A stretch of DNA of 64,000 nucleotides from Geodermatophilus arenarius (GTDB lineage Bacteria > Actinomycetota > Actinomycetes > Mycobacteriales > Geodermatophilaceae), in NCBI RefSeq assembly GCF_042654585.1, contig NZ_JBHSGR010000002.1:62001-126000 (forward strand), written 5' to 3'. Made by a program: the position numbers and the translations under genes. This document shows, one piece after another, positions 19,919-28,438 of this stretch (positions are counted from its first letter, which is position 1; the number at the start of each line of letters is the position of its first letter). The notes under the pieces are model-generated. The model saw nothing but the letters and a program-made list of their open reading frames with translations. It was not told the DNA's origin and ran no database searches.

Positions 19919-20141
19919 GGGACGCCTCCGGTGGTCGCGCTCGGTGGCCGCCTCCTCGGCCGCCTCGAACGTAGGGCGGCTCCCCGGCACCCACCAGGGC
20001 CCCTCGTCCTCGGGGGGCCGCCGGCCGGACCCGTGGTGGTCCGGCAGCAGCTCGCACCGCCGGCACCGCCCGTCGGGCGGGACGCCGTACCGGAGGCGGT
20101 CGCCGGTCGCTCGACGACTGCCGTCAGCGGCTGACCGACCG

Positions 20142-20552
20142 GTGCGGACAGCGGAGCTGCGCGAGCGTTTCGCCTCCGCCGCCGTCGCTCGCCTGGCCAC
20201 CGTCCGCCCGGACGGCGCTCCGCACCTCGTCCCGGTCGTGTTCGCGGCGTCCGCCGACACCGTCTGGCTGGCCGTCGACGCCAAACCCAAGCGGACGACA
20301 CAGCTGCAGCGGTTGACCGACCTGCGCCACGAGCCCCGGTGTGCCCTGCTGGTCGACCACTACGAGGAGGACTGGAGCCGGCTCTGGTGGGTGCGCGCCG
20401 ACGGCATCGGCGTCGTCATCGACGATCCGGGCACCGGCCACCCGGGCCTGGCCGCGCTCGTCGATCGGCATCCCCAGTACCGCGACCAGCCGCCGTGCGG
20501 GCCGCTGGTCGTCGTCAGCGTCGAACGCTGGAGCGGGTGGTCGAGTACGTGA
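20142..20552 (+). CDS. PPOX-class F420-dependent oxidoreductase-like protein (136 aa)
   Basis: A split-barrel flavin/F420-binding fold. The N-terminus RFASAAVARLATVRPDGAPHLVPVVFA and the following AVDAKPKRTTQLQRLTDL and WWVRADGIGVVI fit the TIGR03668 subfamily of actinobacterial PPOX proteins, which are about this length. It probably binds F420 or FMN and reduces an unknown substrate. GTG start at 20142. The gap of about 220 bases to the divergent metallo-hydrolase shows no other gene. Confidence 0.82.
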   Translation: MRTAELRERFASAAVARLATVRPDGAPHLVPVVFAASADTVWLAVDAKPKRTTQLQRLTDLRHEPRCALLVDHYEEDWSRLWWVRADGIGVVIDDPGTGHPGLAALVDRHPQYRDQPPCGPLVVVSVERWSGWSST

Positions 20553-20557
20553 GTGCA

Positions 20558-20607
20558 GGCGAAGAGGCCGGGGCCACCGCCGTGGCGGTGGCCCCGGCCT
20601 CTTCGCC
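20558..20607. terminator. 50-bp perfect palindrome, bidirectional terminator
   Basis: Two 24-base arms (20558-20581 and 20584-20607) are exact reverse complements around a GT centre. The arms begin GGCGAAGAGGCC. The element sits between the PPOX gene (stop 20552) and the 3' end of ssrA on the other strand. It is the longest perfect palindrome I noticed in the window. Confidence 0.85.
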
Positions 20608-20645
20608 GAGCGGGTCCCGGCTCTTCGCCAGGGCCTCGGGGTGGG

Positions 20646-21018
20646 TGGAGGTGGCGGGAATCGAACCCGCGTCCTGCGACGCATCACCAGGGCTTCTCCG
20701 AGCGCAGTCCGCTCTGCCTCTGCTCGACCCTCCCGATCGCACGAACACGTCGGGATGACGGGCCCAGTCGCTGTGAGGTGTCCCGTGCACGCCCGCGACC
20801 GGCACGCACGGTGAGTCATCTAGCTGATGCCAGACTCCGGGCCGATGACGGAACCCGGGCTGACAGCGTCACCTTCGCTGATCAGGCAGCGAGGGCGTAC
20901 GCGCGCTGACTCTTGTCGGCGCTTGTGTTGTTTCCGACGCGTGGTTAACGAGCTCATCGTCGGCTTCCTCGGCTCGCTTCCCCTGGTCACCCGACCGCAG
21001 TCGAGACCATTCACCCCC
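20646..21018 (-). ncRNA. ssrA: transfer-messenger RNA (tmRNA)
   Basis: The 5' end GGGGGTGAATGGTCTCGACT pairs with the 3' acceptor strand CCACCTCCACCA, giving a seven-pair stem with an encoded CCA end at 20646. The T-arm GGGTTCGATTCCC is present. The tag frame at 20882-20920 encodes ADKSQRAYALAA followed by a stop, close to the actinobacterial ADSHQRDYALAA type. The total length of 373 nt is normal. It rescues stalled ribosomes together with SmpB, whose gene lies at 30623-31099. Confidence 0.96.
20882..20920 (-). other. tmRNA proteolysis-tag reading frame
   Basis: Thirteen codons from the resume codon GCC: A-D-K-S-Q-R-A-Y-A-L-A-A-stop. The ALAA C-terminus is the degron recognised by ClpXP-type proteases. 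Confidence 0.93.
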
Positions 21019-21035
21019 TGTGTAGTTGTGCACCC

Positions 21036-21041
21036 ATCGTA
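21036..21041 (-). promoter_or_regulatory. -10-like element upstream of ssrA
   Basis: TACGAT (minus strand) lies 17 bases upstream of the mature tmRNA 5' end. This leaves room for a short leader removed by RNase P. No convincing -35 hexamer is seen. Confidence 0.4.
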
Positions 21042-21082
21042 ACCGGGTCGGCCACCGGGTTGTTCCCTCGGCGTCCCGGCGC

Positions 21083-21155
21083 GTTGATCATCGGATGACT
21101 GCCGCCCGACACGCCGGGCGACGGCGTGTCGTCGTGCACGCGGCCGATGATCAAC
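21083..21155. repeat. nested inverted repeat between ssrA and corA
   Basis: The outer arms GTTGATCATCGG (21083-21094) and CCGATGATCAAC (21144-21155) are perfect over 12 bases. Inside them CGACACGCC (21107-21115) and GGCGTGTCG (21123-21131) form a second perfect nine-base hairpin. The element ends 16 bases after the corA stop and upstream of ssrA. It may terminate corA transcription and insulate the ssrA promoter, or belong to a dispersed repeat family. Confidence 0.75.
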
Positions 21156-21170
21156 AGGCGGTGACGGTCG

Positions 21171-22313
21171 TCAGATCCAGTCGCGGCGCTTGAACACGGC
21201 GTACAGCGTCAGGCTCACGCCCAGCATCAGCACCAGCGCGAACGGGTAGCCGAGGTGCCACGACAGCTCGGGCATGTCGTCGAAGTTCATCCCGTAGACC
21301 GTGCCCACCAGCGTCGGGGCGAACAGGATGGCCGCCCAGGCGGAGATCTTCTTGACCTCCTCGCCCTGCGCGATCGAGGCCTCGGTCAGCTCGCGGATCT
21401 CGTCGTTCTGCCGCTGCGCCACCAGGGTCGCGTTCACCGTGAGGATGTCGCGCAGCTGCAGCCGGAAGGCCTCGATGCGCTCGTTGACCTGGGTGACGTG
21501 GTCGGCGACGTCCCGCAGGTAGCTGCGCAGCTCCTCGTCGACGCCGTACTTGTCGAACCCCGCGGTGATGGCGGCGAGGATCCCGGTCAGCGGCTGGGCG
21601 GCCCGCTGGAACTCCAGGACCTCCTGCGACAGCTCGTAGATGCGCCGCGAGACGCCGGGGTCCCCGCGGAAGACCTCGGTCTCGATCTCGTCGATGTCGT
21701 TGGCCAGGCCCGCGACCACCGGCGAGTACCCGTCGACGACGGCGTCGAGGATCGCGTACAGCACCGCCTCGCTGCCCTTGGCCAGCAGCGCCGGCTCGCT
21801 CTCCAGCCGCCGCCGCACGCGGGCCAGGTCCGGCGACTCGGCGTGCCGGACGGTGATCGCGAACTGCCGGCCGAGGAACAGGTGCAGCTCGCCGAACTCG
21901 ACCTCCTCGGCCGCGTCCAGGTAGCGCGCGGCCTTGAGGACGACGAACAGCGTGTCGCCGTAGCGCTCGAACTTGGGCCGCTGGTGGGCCTGGATCGCGT
22001 CCTCGACGGCGAGGTCGGGCAGGTCGTACTGCTCGGCCAGCTCCCCCAGCTCCGCGGGCTCGGGCCGGTAGAGGCCCAGCCACACCAGCCGGTCGTCGAA
22101 GCCCTCGGTCAGCCAGTCGTGGCTCTCCTCCGCCGACGGCGGGGTGGCGATGCGCCGGCCGCTCGCGTAGACGGCGTTGTCGACCAGGCGCGACTGGCGC
22201 TCGGGCTGCGGTGGCGCCGGCTGCGGGGGCGGCACCGGCCGCAGGACCTGCGGCCGCGGGCGGCGGCCGAGGGTGGACAGGGCGGTGAGGGGCGCGAGGC
22301 GACGGTCGGCCAT
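21171..22313 (-). CDS. corA: CorA-family magnesium/cobalt transporter (380 aa)
   Basis: A long cytoplasmic N-terminal domain with coiled helices, for example LSQEVLEFQRAAQPL and SYLRDVADHVTQVNERIEAF, leads to two C-terminal membrane helices. The CorA signature YGMNF follows the first helix (near residue 340), and the periplasmic loop DDMPELSWHLGYP matches the family. It should form pentameric Mg2+/Co2+ channels. A Pro-rich N-terminal extension of about 45 residues precedes the fold. ATG 22313, preceded by GGAG about ten bases upstream. Confidence 0.92.
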   Translation of the reverse strand: MADRRLAPLTALSTLGRRPRPQVLRPVPPPQPAPPQPERQSRLVDNAVYASGRRIATPPSAEESHDWLTEGFDDRLVWLGLYRPEPAELGELAEQYDLPDLAVEDAIQAHQRPKFERYGDTLFVVLKAARYLDAAEEVEFGELHLFLGRQFAITVRHAESPDLARVRRRLESEPALLAKGSEAVLYAILDAVVDGYSPVVAGLANDIDEIETEVFRGDPGVSRRIYELSQEVLEFQRAAQPLTGILAAITAGFDKYGVDEELRSYLRDVADHVTQVNERIEAFRLQLRDILTVNATLVAQRQNDEIRELTEASIAQGEEVKKISAWAAILFAPTLVGTVYGMNFDDMPELSWHLGYPFALVLMLGVSLTLYAVFKRRDWI

Positions 22314-22535
22314 GACGGGGCTCCGGGGGGACGCTGGGTGGCGGGACTCAGCGGAGGCCCTCCACGCGAGCGCTGCCCCGGCGCGCGTGGCGCGACCGGG
22401 ACCTAGGCGGGGAGGGCCTCGGGACTGGGACTGGGGGGCTCGCTGCGCATGGCTCGCCCTCCTCCCCGTCGACCGGCGCCCGGCATCCCGCGGGCCGTCG
22501 TCCATCGTGACACGTCCCCGCGCGGGAGGGCTCCC

Positions 22536-22559
22536 CGGAGAGGGAGAGTTCCCTCTCCG
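22536..22559 (-). terminator. hairpin terminator after the DASS transporter gene
   Basis: Ten-base perfect arms CGGAGAGGGA and TCCCTCTCCG flank a four-base loop directly after the transporter stop at 22568. The rest of the gap to corA (22314-22535) is GC-rich with no gene I can support. Confidence 0.75.
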
Positions 22560-22567
22560 TTCACTCG

Positions 22568-24172
22568 TCAGACCGAGAGCACCAGGTCCACCATCACCGG
22601 CAGCAGGACCACGATCAGCAGTGCGCCCAGGACGTCGAAGGAGATCCCCGAGCGGATCATCTTGGTGATCGGCACGACGCCGGAGCCGTAGACGATCGCG
22701 TTCTGCGGCGTCGACACCGGCAGCATGAACCCGAAGGACGCCGCGAAGGTCGCCGCCAGGGCGGGCACGAACGGGTTGATGCTCGCGGCCACGGCCACCG
22801 GGATGATGATCGGCACGACGACCGCGGCGGAGGCGGTGTTCGACGTCGTCTCGCTGATGATGATCGCCAGGATCACCGCGAAGACCGTAATCGCGAAGGT
22901 GCTGGTCAGGCCGAGCCAGTCGGCGGAGCTGTTGCCGATCGTCTCGGCCAGGCCGGTGTCGGCGAGCAGCGAGCCGAAGATGATCCCGGTGCCGAACAGC
23001 AGGATCGTGCCCCAGTCGATCTTGGCGGCGTCGGACCAGTTGAGGGTGAACTCCCGCCGCTTCCAGTCGGTGGGCAGCAGGAACAGCAGCGACGCCCCGA
23101 GGACGGCGATGATGCCCTCGTCCATGCGGTCGCTGATCGTCGTGTAGACGTCGGAGTCGGTGCCCGCGACGAGCGCGATGACGCCGGGGAAGATCCAGCA
23201 CGCGACGGTGATGCCGAAGGCGATCAGCGTGTTCTTCTCCGCCCGCGAGACGGGACCGAGCTGGGCGCGCTCCTGCCGCACGTACTCGTGCACGCCCTCG
23301 ATCCGCTTGATCTCCGGCCGGTTGAGCAGCAGCAGGACCGCGGCCAGCGCCACGAACATCAGCGCGCAGATCGGCAGCGCCATGAGCATCCAGTCGAGGA
23401 ACCCGATCCGCTCCCCCGTCGCCTCCTCGATCAGCCCGCGGCCGATCAGGTTCGGCGGCGTGCCGACGGGGGTGATCAGCCCGCCGACGCTCGCGCCGTA
23501 GGCCAGCATCAGCATCAGCGCGACGCCGACCCGCAGCCGCAACGGGTCGAAGTCCGGCCGGACCAGCTCCTTGTCCTGCATCAGCTTGGCGATCACCGAG
23601 AGGATGCCGATCGCCGTGGGCAGCAGCATCGCCACGGTGGCGGTGTTGGAGACGAACGCCGACAGCACCGCCGTGATCAGCCCGAACGCGATGACGACCC
23701 GCGCCGTCGACGCGCCGACCCACTGCATCGACAGGATCGCCATCGCGAACCGCCGCGCGACACCGTGCTTGAGCATGGCCGCGGCCAGGATGAACGCGCC
23801 GATGAAGGTGAACACCGTCGTCGAGCCGAGCGGCCCCACCGCGTCGTCCGCCGGCACCACCCCGAGGACGACGATCGCGCCCACGCCGATGAGGCCGCCC
23901 ACCGGGATCGGCACCGGCTCGGTGATCCACAGGACGATGACGCCCAGCAGGACCGCGGCGAGCAGGTGCTGGTCACGGGGCAGGTCCAGCGGGAGCAGCG
24001 CGAAGACGATCGTCACGACCGGGGCGAGGAACAGCCCGACGGTCCGGCGGCCCTTCTCGAAGCGCTCCTCGGCGGGGCTGAGCTGCTGCTCCCCCAGGCT
24101 CCGGTAGGTGGCCGAGCCGCGGAAGGCGGCGTCGACGTCGGTGCGCTGCGGAGGACGGTCGGTCGTGGTCAT
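22568..24172 (-). CDS. DASS (SLC13) family anion/dicarboxylate transporter (534 aa)
   Basis: A divalent anion:sodium symporter family protein with about 11-12 membrane helices. The two inverted-repeat SNT signatures are present: SNTATVAMLLPTAIG and ETTSNTASAAVVVPI, with paired GTPPNLIG and STPQNAIVYGSG. The family carries dicarboxylates, citrate or sulfate with Na+; VcINDY is the model. The hydrophilic N-terminus of about 45 residues is longer than in VcINDY. ATG start after a short leader. It is followed by its own terminator. Confidence 0.9.
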   Translation of the reverse strand: MTTTDRPPQRTDVDAAFRGSATYRSLGEQQLSPAEERFEKGRRTVGLFLAPVVTIVFALLPLDLPRDQHLLAAVLLGVIVLWITEPVPIPVGGLIGVGAIVVLGVVPADDAVGPLGSTTVFTFIGAFILAAAMLKHGVARRFAMAILSMQWVGASTARVVIAFGLITAVLSAFVSNTATVAMLLPTAIGILSVIAKLMQDKELVRPDFDPLRLRVGVALMLMLAYGASVGGLITPVGTPPNLIGRGLIEEATGERIGFLDWMLMALPICALMFVALAAVLLLLNRPEIKRIEGVHEYVRQERAQLGPVSRAEKNTLIAFGITVACWIFPGVIALVAGTDSDVYTTISDRMDEGIIAVLGASLLFLLPTDWKRREFTLNWSDAAKIDWGTILLFGTGIIFGSLLADTGLAETIGNSSADWLGLTSTFAITVFAVILAIIISETTSNTASAAVVVPIIIPVAVAASINPFVPALAATFAASFGFMLPVSTPQNAIVYGSGVVPITKMIRSGISFDVLGALLIVVLLPVMVDLVLSV

Positions 24173-24219
24173 GGCAGCTCCCCGGGTGTGACCTGCAGCA
24201 CACGATAGGGAGAACCGGG

Positions 24220-24753
24220 TCAGCCCGGAACCTCTCCCTCCGGCGGGGGGATCTCCAGAGCCACGAGGAACCGGGCGACCATCGCGTAGCCGCCCACGAG
24301 CACGGCGAGCTCGACGACCCCGCGGTCGTCGAGGTGCTCACGCACCGCGGCGAACACCGGGTCGGGGACGGTGACAGCGCCGGCCGAGGCGTCGGTGAAC
24401 GCCAGCACGGCGGCCTGCGCCGGCGTCCACACCGGCTCGGCGGTGGCGTCGTCGGCGCGCAGCACGCGCAGGTGCAGGTCGGTGAGCCCGGCGCGGCGGG
24501 CGATCGGCTCGTGCGCGGCCCACTCGAACTCCGCGCCGGCGAGGACGGCGACCCGCAGGACGACCAGCTCCCGCAGGTCGGCGGGGAGCGTGGTGCCGCC
24601 GCGCAGCGCGCCGAGCAGCGCGTTCCAGCCCTCGGCCACCGGCGGGCTGTGCAGCAGCAGCCGGTCGAGGGTGGAGAGGACGCCGCCGCGCCGGGCGCGC
24701 AGCAGGTCCGCCGTCGGCCCCTCGCCGGGCGCCTCGGGCAGCCGCGGGGTCAC
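24220..24753 (-). CDS. carboxymuconolactone decarboxylase family protein (177 aa)
   Basis: An all-helical CMD/AhpD-like fold. LPADLRELVVLRVAVLAGAEFEWAAHEPIARRAGL carries the conserved Glu and His. No cysteine is present in the whole protein, so it lacks the AhpD CxxC and should not be a peroxidase. The GTG start at 24753 shares GTGA with the stop of the upstream SCO6745-type gene. The role is unknown; many such proteins act on lactones or other small molecules. Confidence 0.82.
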   Translation of the reverse strand: MTPRLPEAPGEGPTADLLRARRGGVLSTLDRLLLHSPPVAEGWNALLGALRGGTTLPADLRELVVLRVAVLAGAEFEWAAHEPIARRAGLTDLHLRVLRADDATAEPVWTPAQAAVLAFTDASAGAVTVPDPVFAAVREHLDDRGVVELAVLVGGYAMVARFLVALEIPPPEGEVPG

Positions 24754-25628
24754 CGGCCGGCGAAGACGCCGGAGGGGTAGGCGCCGTTGGCGACGAGCGT
24801 GGCCGACATCCGCTTGCCCAGCTCGACCACCCGGGCGGTGCGCTCCGGGCCCAGGTGCGCCCACGGCGTGGTCCCCAGGGCGTCGGTCTCGGCCTCGAGG
24901 TCGGCGCGCAGCCGCTGACCGGCCTCGGTGAGCCGGTCGCCGTCGAGCAGGCCGCGGTCGGCCAGGCGCGCGGCGGCGGCAGCCCAGTCCTCGTCGCTCC
25001 AGCCGCGGGTGGCCTTCGCCGACGCGGGCAGGAACCCGCGGCCGGTGGCGGTGTGGGTGACCAGTGCCTCCAGGCCCGACAGGCCGTGGTGGACCAGGAC
25101 GGCGACGTGCCCGTCGCCGCGCCACTCGCGCAGCAGCGTCGCGGCGTGCCAGAGCCGGGTGACCGGGTCCTCCGGCCAGGGCAGGTCGGCGTGGCCGGCG
25201 TACAGCGGACGTCCCTCGGCGGGGAGCACCGAGCACGCGTCGGCGAGCAGGTCGCCGAGCTCGGTGACCTCCGGTGCGGCGGCGGCCTCCTCACCGCCGA
25301 GCAGCCGGGTCAGCGAGGCGCGGGCGGAGGCGGAGCGCGCCTCCACGACCTGCGCGGGCGAGGCCAGCGTCCACGCCCGCGGGACGTGCCGCGCCACGAG
25401 CTTCGGGGAGAAGTTGGAGAAGGTCGCCGTCACCACGCCCGGGCCGACCGCGCCCATCGGGGCCGCGCGGCCGGCGAAGTAGACCATCCGCCCGGGCCGC
25501 AGGCCGATCGCCGTCAGGTGCTGATCGGTCTCCGGCACGAAGTACACGTGGTTGTGCAGCGGCTCGACGGCGCGGTGCGCGCGGCCGACGAGGGCGGGGT
25601 CGAGGACGGGCTGATCGGCGGTGACCAT
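24750..25628 (-). CDS. SCO6745 family protein (292 aa)
   Basis: The start LVGRAHRAVEPLHNHVYFVPE, followed by FYAGR-like MVYFAGRAAPMGAV and FSNFSPKLVARHVPRAW, is the conserved pattern of the actinobacterial SCO6745 family, whose function is not established. The C-terminal 100 residues (WSDEDWAAAAARLADRGLL, LTEAGQRLRADLEAETDAL) look like a winged-helix segment. It overlaps the downstream CMD gene by four bases, so the products probably act together. Confidence 0.82.
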   Translation of the reverse strand: MVTADQPVLDPALVGRAHRAVEPLHNHVYFVPETDQHLTAIGLRPGRMVYFAGRAAPMGAVGPGVVTATFSNFSPKLVARHVPRAWTLASPAQVVEARSASARASLTRLLGGEEAAAAPEVTELGDLLADACSVLPAEGRPLYAGHADLPWPEDPVTRLWHAATLLREWRGDGHVAVLVHHGLSGLEALVTHTATGRGFLPASAKATRGWSDEDWAAAAARLADRGLLDGDRLTEAGQRLRADLEAETDALGTTPWAHLGPERTARVVELGKRMSATLVANGAYPSGVFAGR

Positions 25629-25638
25629 GCCGGCGACC

Positions 25639-26079
25639 CTAGCGAGCGGCCCGGGCCACCCGGCGGTACAGCAGGTACTCGCCGTCCTCCCCCGCCGGCA
25701 CGAAACCCGCGGTCTCGTAGAGGGCGCGGGCCGGGTTGTCCCGGTGCACGCCGAGCCGGACCTCGGCGTGGCCGGCGGCCGCGGCGTCGGCGGCGCACGC
25801 CTCGAGCAGCCGCCGCCCGTGGCCCCGCCGGCGGTACGGCGGCAGCACCTGCACGGTCACCACCAGCCCGGCCCCGTCGTCGGGCGTCCACATCACGAAC
25901 CCGGCGGGGTCCCCGTCCACCTCGAGCACGGTGGTGCGGGCCAGGTCGTCCCGCCACAGCGCCCGGTTGCGGTCCAGCGCCGCGGTCCAGGCCGCCTCCT
26001 GCGCGGGCTCGACGTCCCGGATGTAGGCCCGCTCGGCCGCCTCGACCAGCGGCAGGTCCGCCTCCCGCGCCGGGCGCAT
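25639..26079 (-). CDS. GNAT family N-acetyltransferase (146 aa)
   Basis: A single GNAT domain with the acetyl-CoA motif PPYRRRGHGRRLLEA (about residues 79-93), followed by VRLGVHRDNPARALYETAGFVPAG at the C-terminal beta bulge. The acceptor substrate is unknown. The ATG overlaps the stop of the upstream two-domain GNAT gene by one base (TGATG), so they are coupled. Confidence 0.87.
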   Translation of the reverse strand: MRPAREADLPLVEAAERAYIRDVEPAQEAAWTAALDRNRALWRDDLARTTVLEVDGDPAGFVMWTPDDGAGLVVTVQVLPPYRRRGHGRRLLEACAADAAAAGHAEVRLGVHRDNPARALYETAGFVPAGEDGEYLLYRRVARAAR

Positions 26080-27095
26080 CAGCCGGCGACCGGCGGGACC
26101 GGGAACGCCCAGGCGTGGTGGGTGCGGGCGACCCGGAAGCCGACGCGCTCGTAGAGGGCGAACGCGCCGGTGGTGTTCTCGGTGTCGACGTCGAGGCGGG
26201 CCGCGCGGCACCCGTCGGCCGCGGCGCGGGCCAGCGCGGCGGCGATGGCCGTGCCCGCCACGCCGCGCCCGCGGGAGCCGGGCAGCACGCCGATCTGGCC
26301 GAAGTGGACGGTGGGGATCCCGGTGGCGCGGGTGTCGGCCTCGTACACGTAGGCGAGGACGTACCCGGCGACGGCACCGTCGCCGTCCAGCGCCAGCACC
26401 GACAGGTCGGGCCGGAACGCCCGCACGCCGGTGAACCAGGTGCGCCAGGCGGTCTCGTCGCGCTCGGTGGAGCCGTGGTGCTCGGTGAACGCGGCGTTGT
26501 GCGCGCGGCGCACCTCGTCGTCGCGGTCCCAGGTGAAGGGCGCCAGCTCGATCCCGGCGGGCACGACGACGGCGGGCAGCTCGTCCAGCGGGCGCTCCAT
26601 CGCGGCGAACAGCCGCTCGACCGCGAAGCCCCGGCGCCGCAGCAGCCGCTCCAGCGAGGTCATCGCGGGCCAGGCGCTGGCGACGAGCCGGCCGGGCAGC
26701 CCGGGCGGGGCGAACGCCGCGTGCTGCGCGGTGCCGCGGCGCACCTGCCAGTCGACCAGCGCCCGGCCGATGCCGCGCCCGCGCCAGTCCGGGTGCACCC
26801 GGCCCTCGGCCCAGACGCGCAGCGCCTCGCGGCCGCCGCGCTGGGAGATCGACGTCGCCCAGGCCACCAGCCGCCCGTCCCCGGTCACCACGGCCCGGCC
26901 GTCGGACGGCAGGTCGACCAGCTCGCGGCCCCACCACTCGGCCAGGTCGCCGGCGTCCTCGTGCTCGCCGGTGTCGTCGACGGCCTCGGCGGCCGCGAGC
27001 AGGTCGGCCGCGGCGGGGGCGTCGTCGAGGGTGAGCGGGCGGGCGGTCAGCCCGCCGGGCAGGCCGGTCACGTCGGCGGGGAGCACGTCGGTCAC
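26079..27095 (-). CDS. tandem-domain GNAT acetyltransferase (338 aa)
   Basis: Two GNAT domains in one chain. The first has HPDWRGRGIGRALVDW (about residues 101-116). The second has GVLPGSRGRGVAGTAIAAAL and the terminal DVDTENTTGAFALYERVGFRVART. Both acetyl-CoA loops look intact. The two-domain plan and length resemble mycothiol synthase MshD, but I see no feature that proves that role. ATG or GTG near 27095 is the only start that keeps the first domain whole. It is coupled with the following single-domain GNAT gene. Confidence 0.87.
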   Translation of the reverse strand: MTDVLPADVTGLPGGLTARPLTLDDAPAAADLLAAAEAVDDTGEHEDAGDLAEWWGRELVDLPSDGRAVVTGDGRLVAWATSISQRGGREALRVWAEGRVHPDWRGRGIGRALVDWQVRRGTAQHAAFAPPGLPGRLVASAWPAMTSLERLLRRRGFAVERLFAAMERPLDELPAVVVPAGIELAPFTWDRDDEVRRAHNAAFTEHHGSTERDETAWRTWFTGVRAFRPDLSVLALDGDGAVAGYVLAYVYEADTRATGIPTVHFGQIGVLPGSRGRGVAGTAIAAALARAAADGCRAARLDVDTENTTGAFALYERVGFRVARTHHAWAFPVPPVAG

Positions 27096-27139
27096 GGGCG
27101 GTCAGGCTAGGCGGGCTCCGCGGGCGCGGGCGACCGGTT

Positions 27140-27511
27140 TCAGACCCGCACGAACAGGCAGAACGGGTGGCCGACGGGGTCGGCGTAGATCCGCACGAGC
27201 TCGTGCGGGTCGTCGTAGCCGCCGATCCGCCGGGCGCCGGCCTCCTCGGCGAGCGCGCAGGCCGCGTCGAGGTCGTCGACCTCCAGGTCGAGGTGGACCT
27301 GCACCTGCTGGGTGCCCGGCTCCGGCGGCCACACCGGCGGCACGTGGTCGCGCTCGAGCTGGAAGGACAGGCCGGTGCCGCCGTCGTCGGGGCGCAGCGT
27401 GGCCCACTCGGGCCCGTCGTCGCGGACCGGCCAGCCGAGCAGCCGCTGGTAGAAGCGGGCCAGCCCGCGCGGGTCCGGCGTGCCGAGGACGGGGGCGGTC
27501 AGCCGGATCAC
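27140..27511 (-). CDS. VOC family protein (glyoxalase/bleomycin-resistance fold, 123 aa)
   Basis: A single vicinal-oxygen-chelate module pair, from TAPVLGTPDPRGLARFYQRLLGWP through QVQVHLDLEVDDLDAACALAEEAGARRI to ADPVGHPFCLFV. The metal ligands of glyoxalase I are only partly present, so the activity is unknown. The GTG start at 27511 shares GTGA with the stop of the amidohydrolase gene. Confidence 0.87.
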   Translation of the reverse strand: MIRLTAPVLGTPDPRGLARFYQRLLGWPVRDDGPEWATLRPDDGGTGLSFQLERDHVPPVWPPEPGTQQVQVHLDLEVDDLDAACALAEEAGARRIGGYDDPHELVRIYADPVGHPFCLFVRV

Positions 27512-28404
27512 CGGGCACCGATCCCGAACAGCCGGGCGCCGTTGTCGTGCAGCACCGCGCGCAGCCAGTCGTCGCCGAGGTCGAGGCGGGACAGCGCGGC
27601 CAGCTGCTCGGCGTAGGGGTACGGGATGGACGGGAAGTCGCTGCCGAGCAGCACCTTCTCCCGCAGCGCGGCCAGCCGCGGCAGGTCGGCGCGGTCGAAG
27701 GGCATGAGCCGCTCGGTGAAGTCGGTGGCGAACATCGTGGTGTCCAGGTGCACCCGCTCGTACCGCTCGGCGAGGTCGAGGAAGTCCCGGTACTCGGGCA
27801 TGCCCAGGTGCGCGATCACCAGCTGCAGCCGCGGGTGCCGCTCGAGCAGGCCGGCGGCGGGCCCGGGGCCGGTGTGCTCGCCGCGCAGCGGGCCGGAGCC
27901 GCAGTGGACGACGACCGGGGTGCCGGTCTCCTCCAGCCGGGCCCACACCGGGTCCAGCAGCGGGTCGCGCGGATCGAAGGCGCCCACCTGCACGTGCACC
28001 TTGAACACCCGCACCCCGCGGTCGAGCGCCTCGGCGACGTAGTGCGGCGCCTCCGGCTCCGGGAAGAACGTGGCCGACCGCAGCACCTGCGGGTGCGCGT
28101 CGGCGAACCCCGACGACCAGTCGTTGAGCCAGGCGGCCATCCCCGGCTTGTGCGGGTAGGGCAGGGTCGGGAAGGCACGGACGCCGAGCCGGTCGAGGAC
28201 GGCGAGCCGCTCGTCCTCGGGCAGCGCGTAGTGCACCGGCCACCCGGTGCCGTAGTGCGTCTCCGCCGCCTCGAAGTACGACCACACCTTCGCCTGCACC
28301 CGCGGCGGCAGGAAGTGCACGTGCACGTCGACCAGGCCGGGCAGGCCCAGCTCGCGCCAGAACCGCGGGACGTCGTCGTCGTCGACCGGTGGATCGCAGC
28401 TCAC
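27508..28404 (-). CDS. amidohydrolase family 2 protein (298 aa)
   Basis: A TIM-barrel metal-dependent hydrolase or decarboxylase. The N-terminal DVHVHFLPP gives two metal-binding His, VVVHCGSGP and VIAHLGMPEYRDF supply later His, and GSDFPSIPYP gives the catalytic Asp. The order matches the ACMS-decarboxylase/amidohydrolase-2 group rather than urease-like enzymes. The substrate is unknown. Start at GTG 28404. It is coupled to the VOC gene downstream. Confidence 0.87.
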   Translation of the reverse strand: MSCDPPVDDDDVPRFWRELGLPGLVDVHVHFLPPRVQAKVWSYFEAAETHYGTGWPVHYALPEDERLAVLDRLGVRAFPTLPYPHKPGMAAWLNDWSSGFADAHPQVLRSATFFPEPEAPHYVAEALDRGVRVFKVHVQVGAFDPRDPLLDPVWARLEETGTPVVVHCGSGPLRGEHTGPGPAAGLLERHPRLQLVIAHLGMPEYRDFLDLAERYERVHLDTTMFATDFTERLMPFDRADLPRLAALREKVLLGSDFPSIPYPYAEQLAALSRLDLGDDWLRAVLHDNGARLFGIGAR

Positions 28405-28438
28405 CCGAGCGAACGTAGCGCCGGCCCGGGGACCGGGC

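Noticed and set aside
20646..20730. Isolated tRNA-like 3' half
   Set aside because: It belongs to tmRNA: the 5' partner strand and tag frame lie upstream on the same strand.
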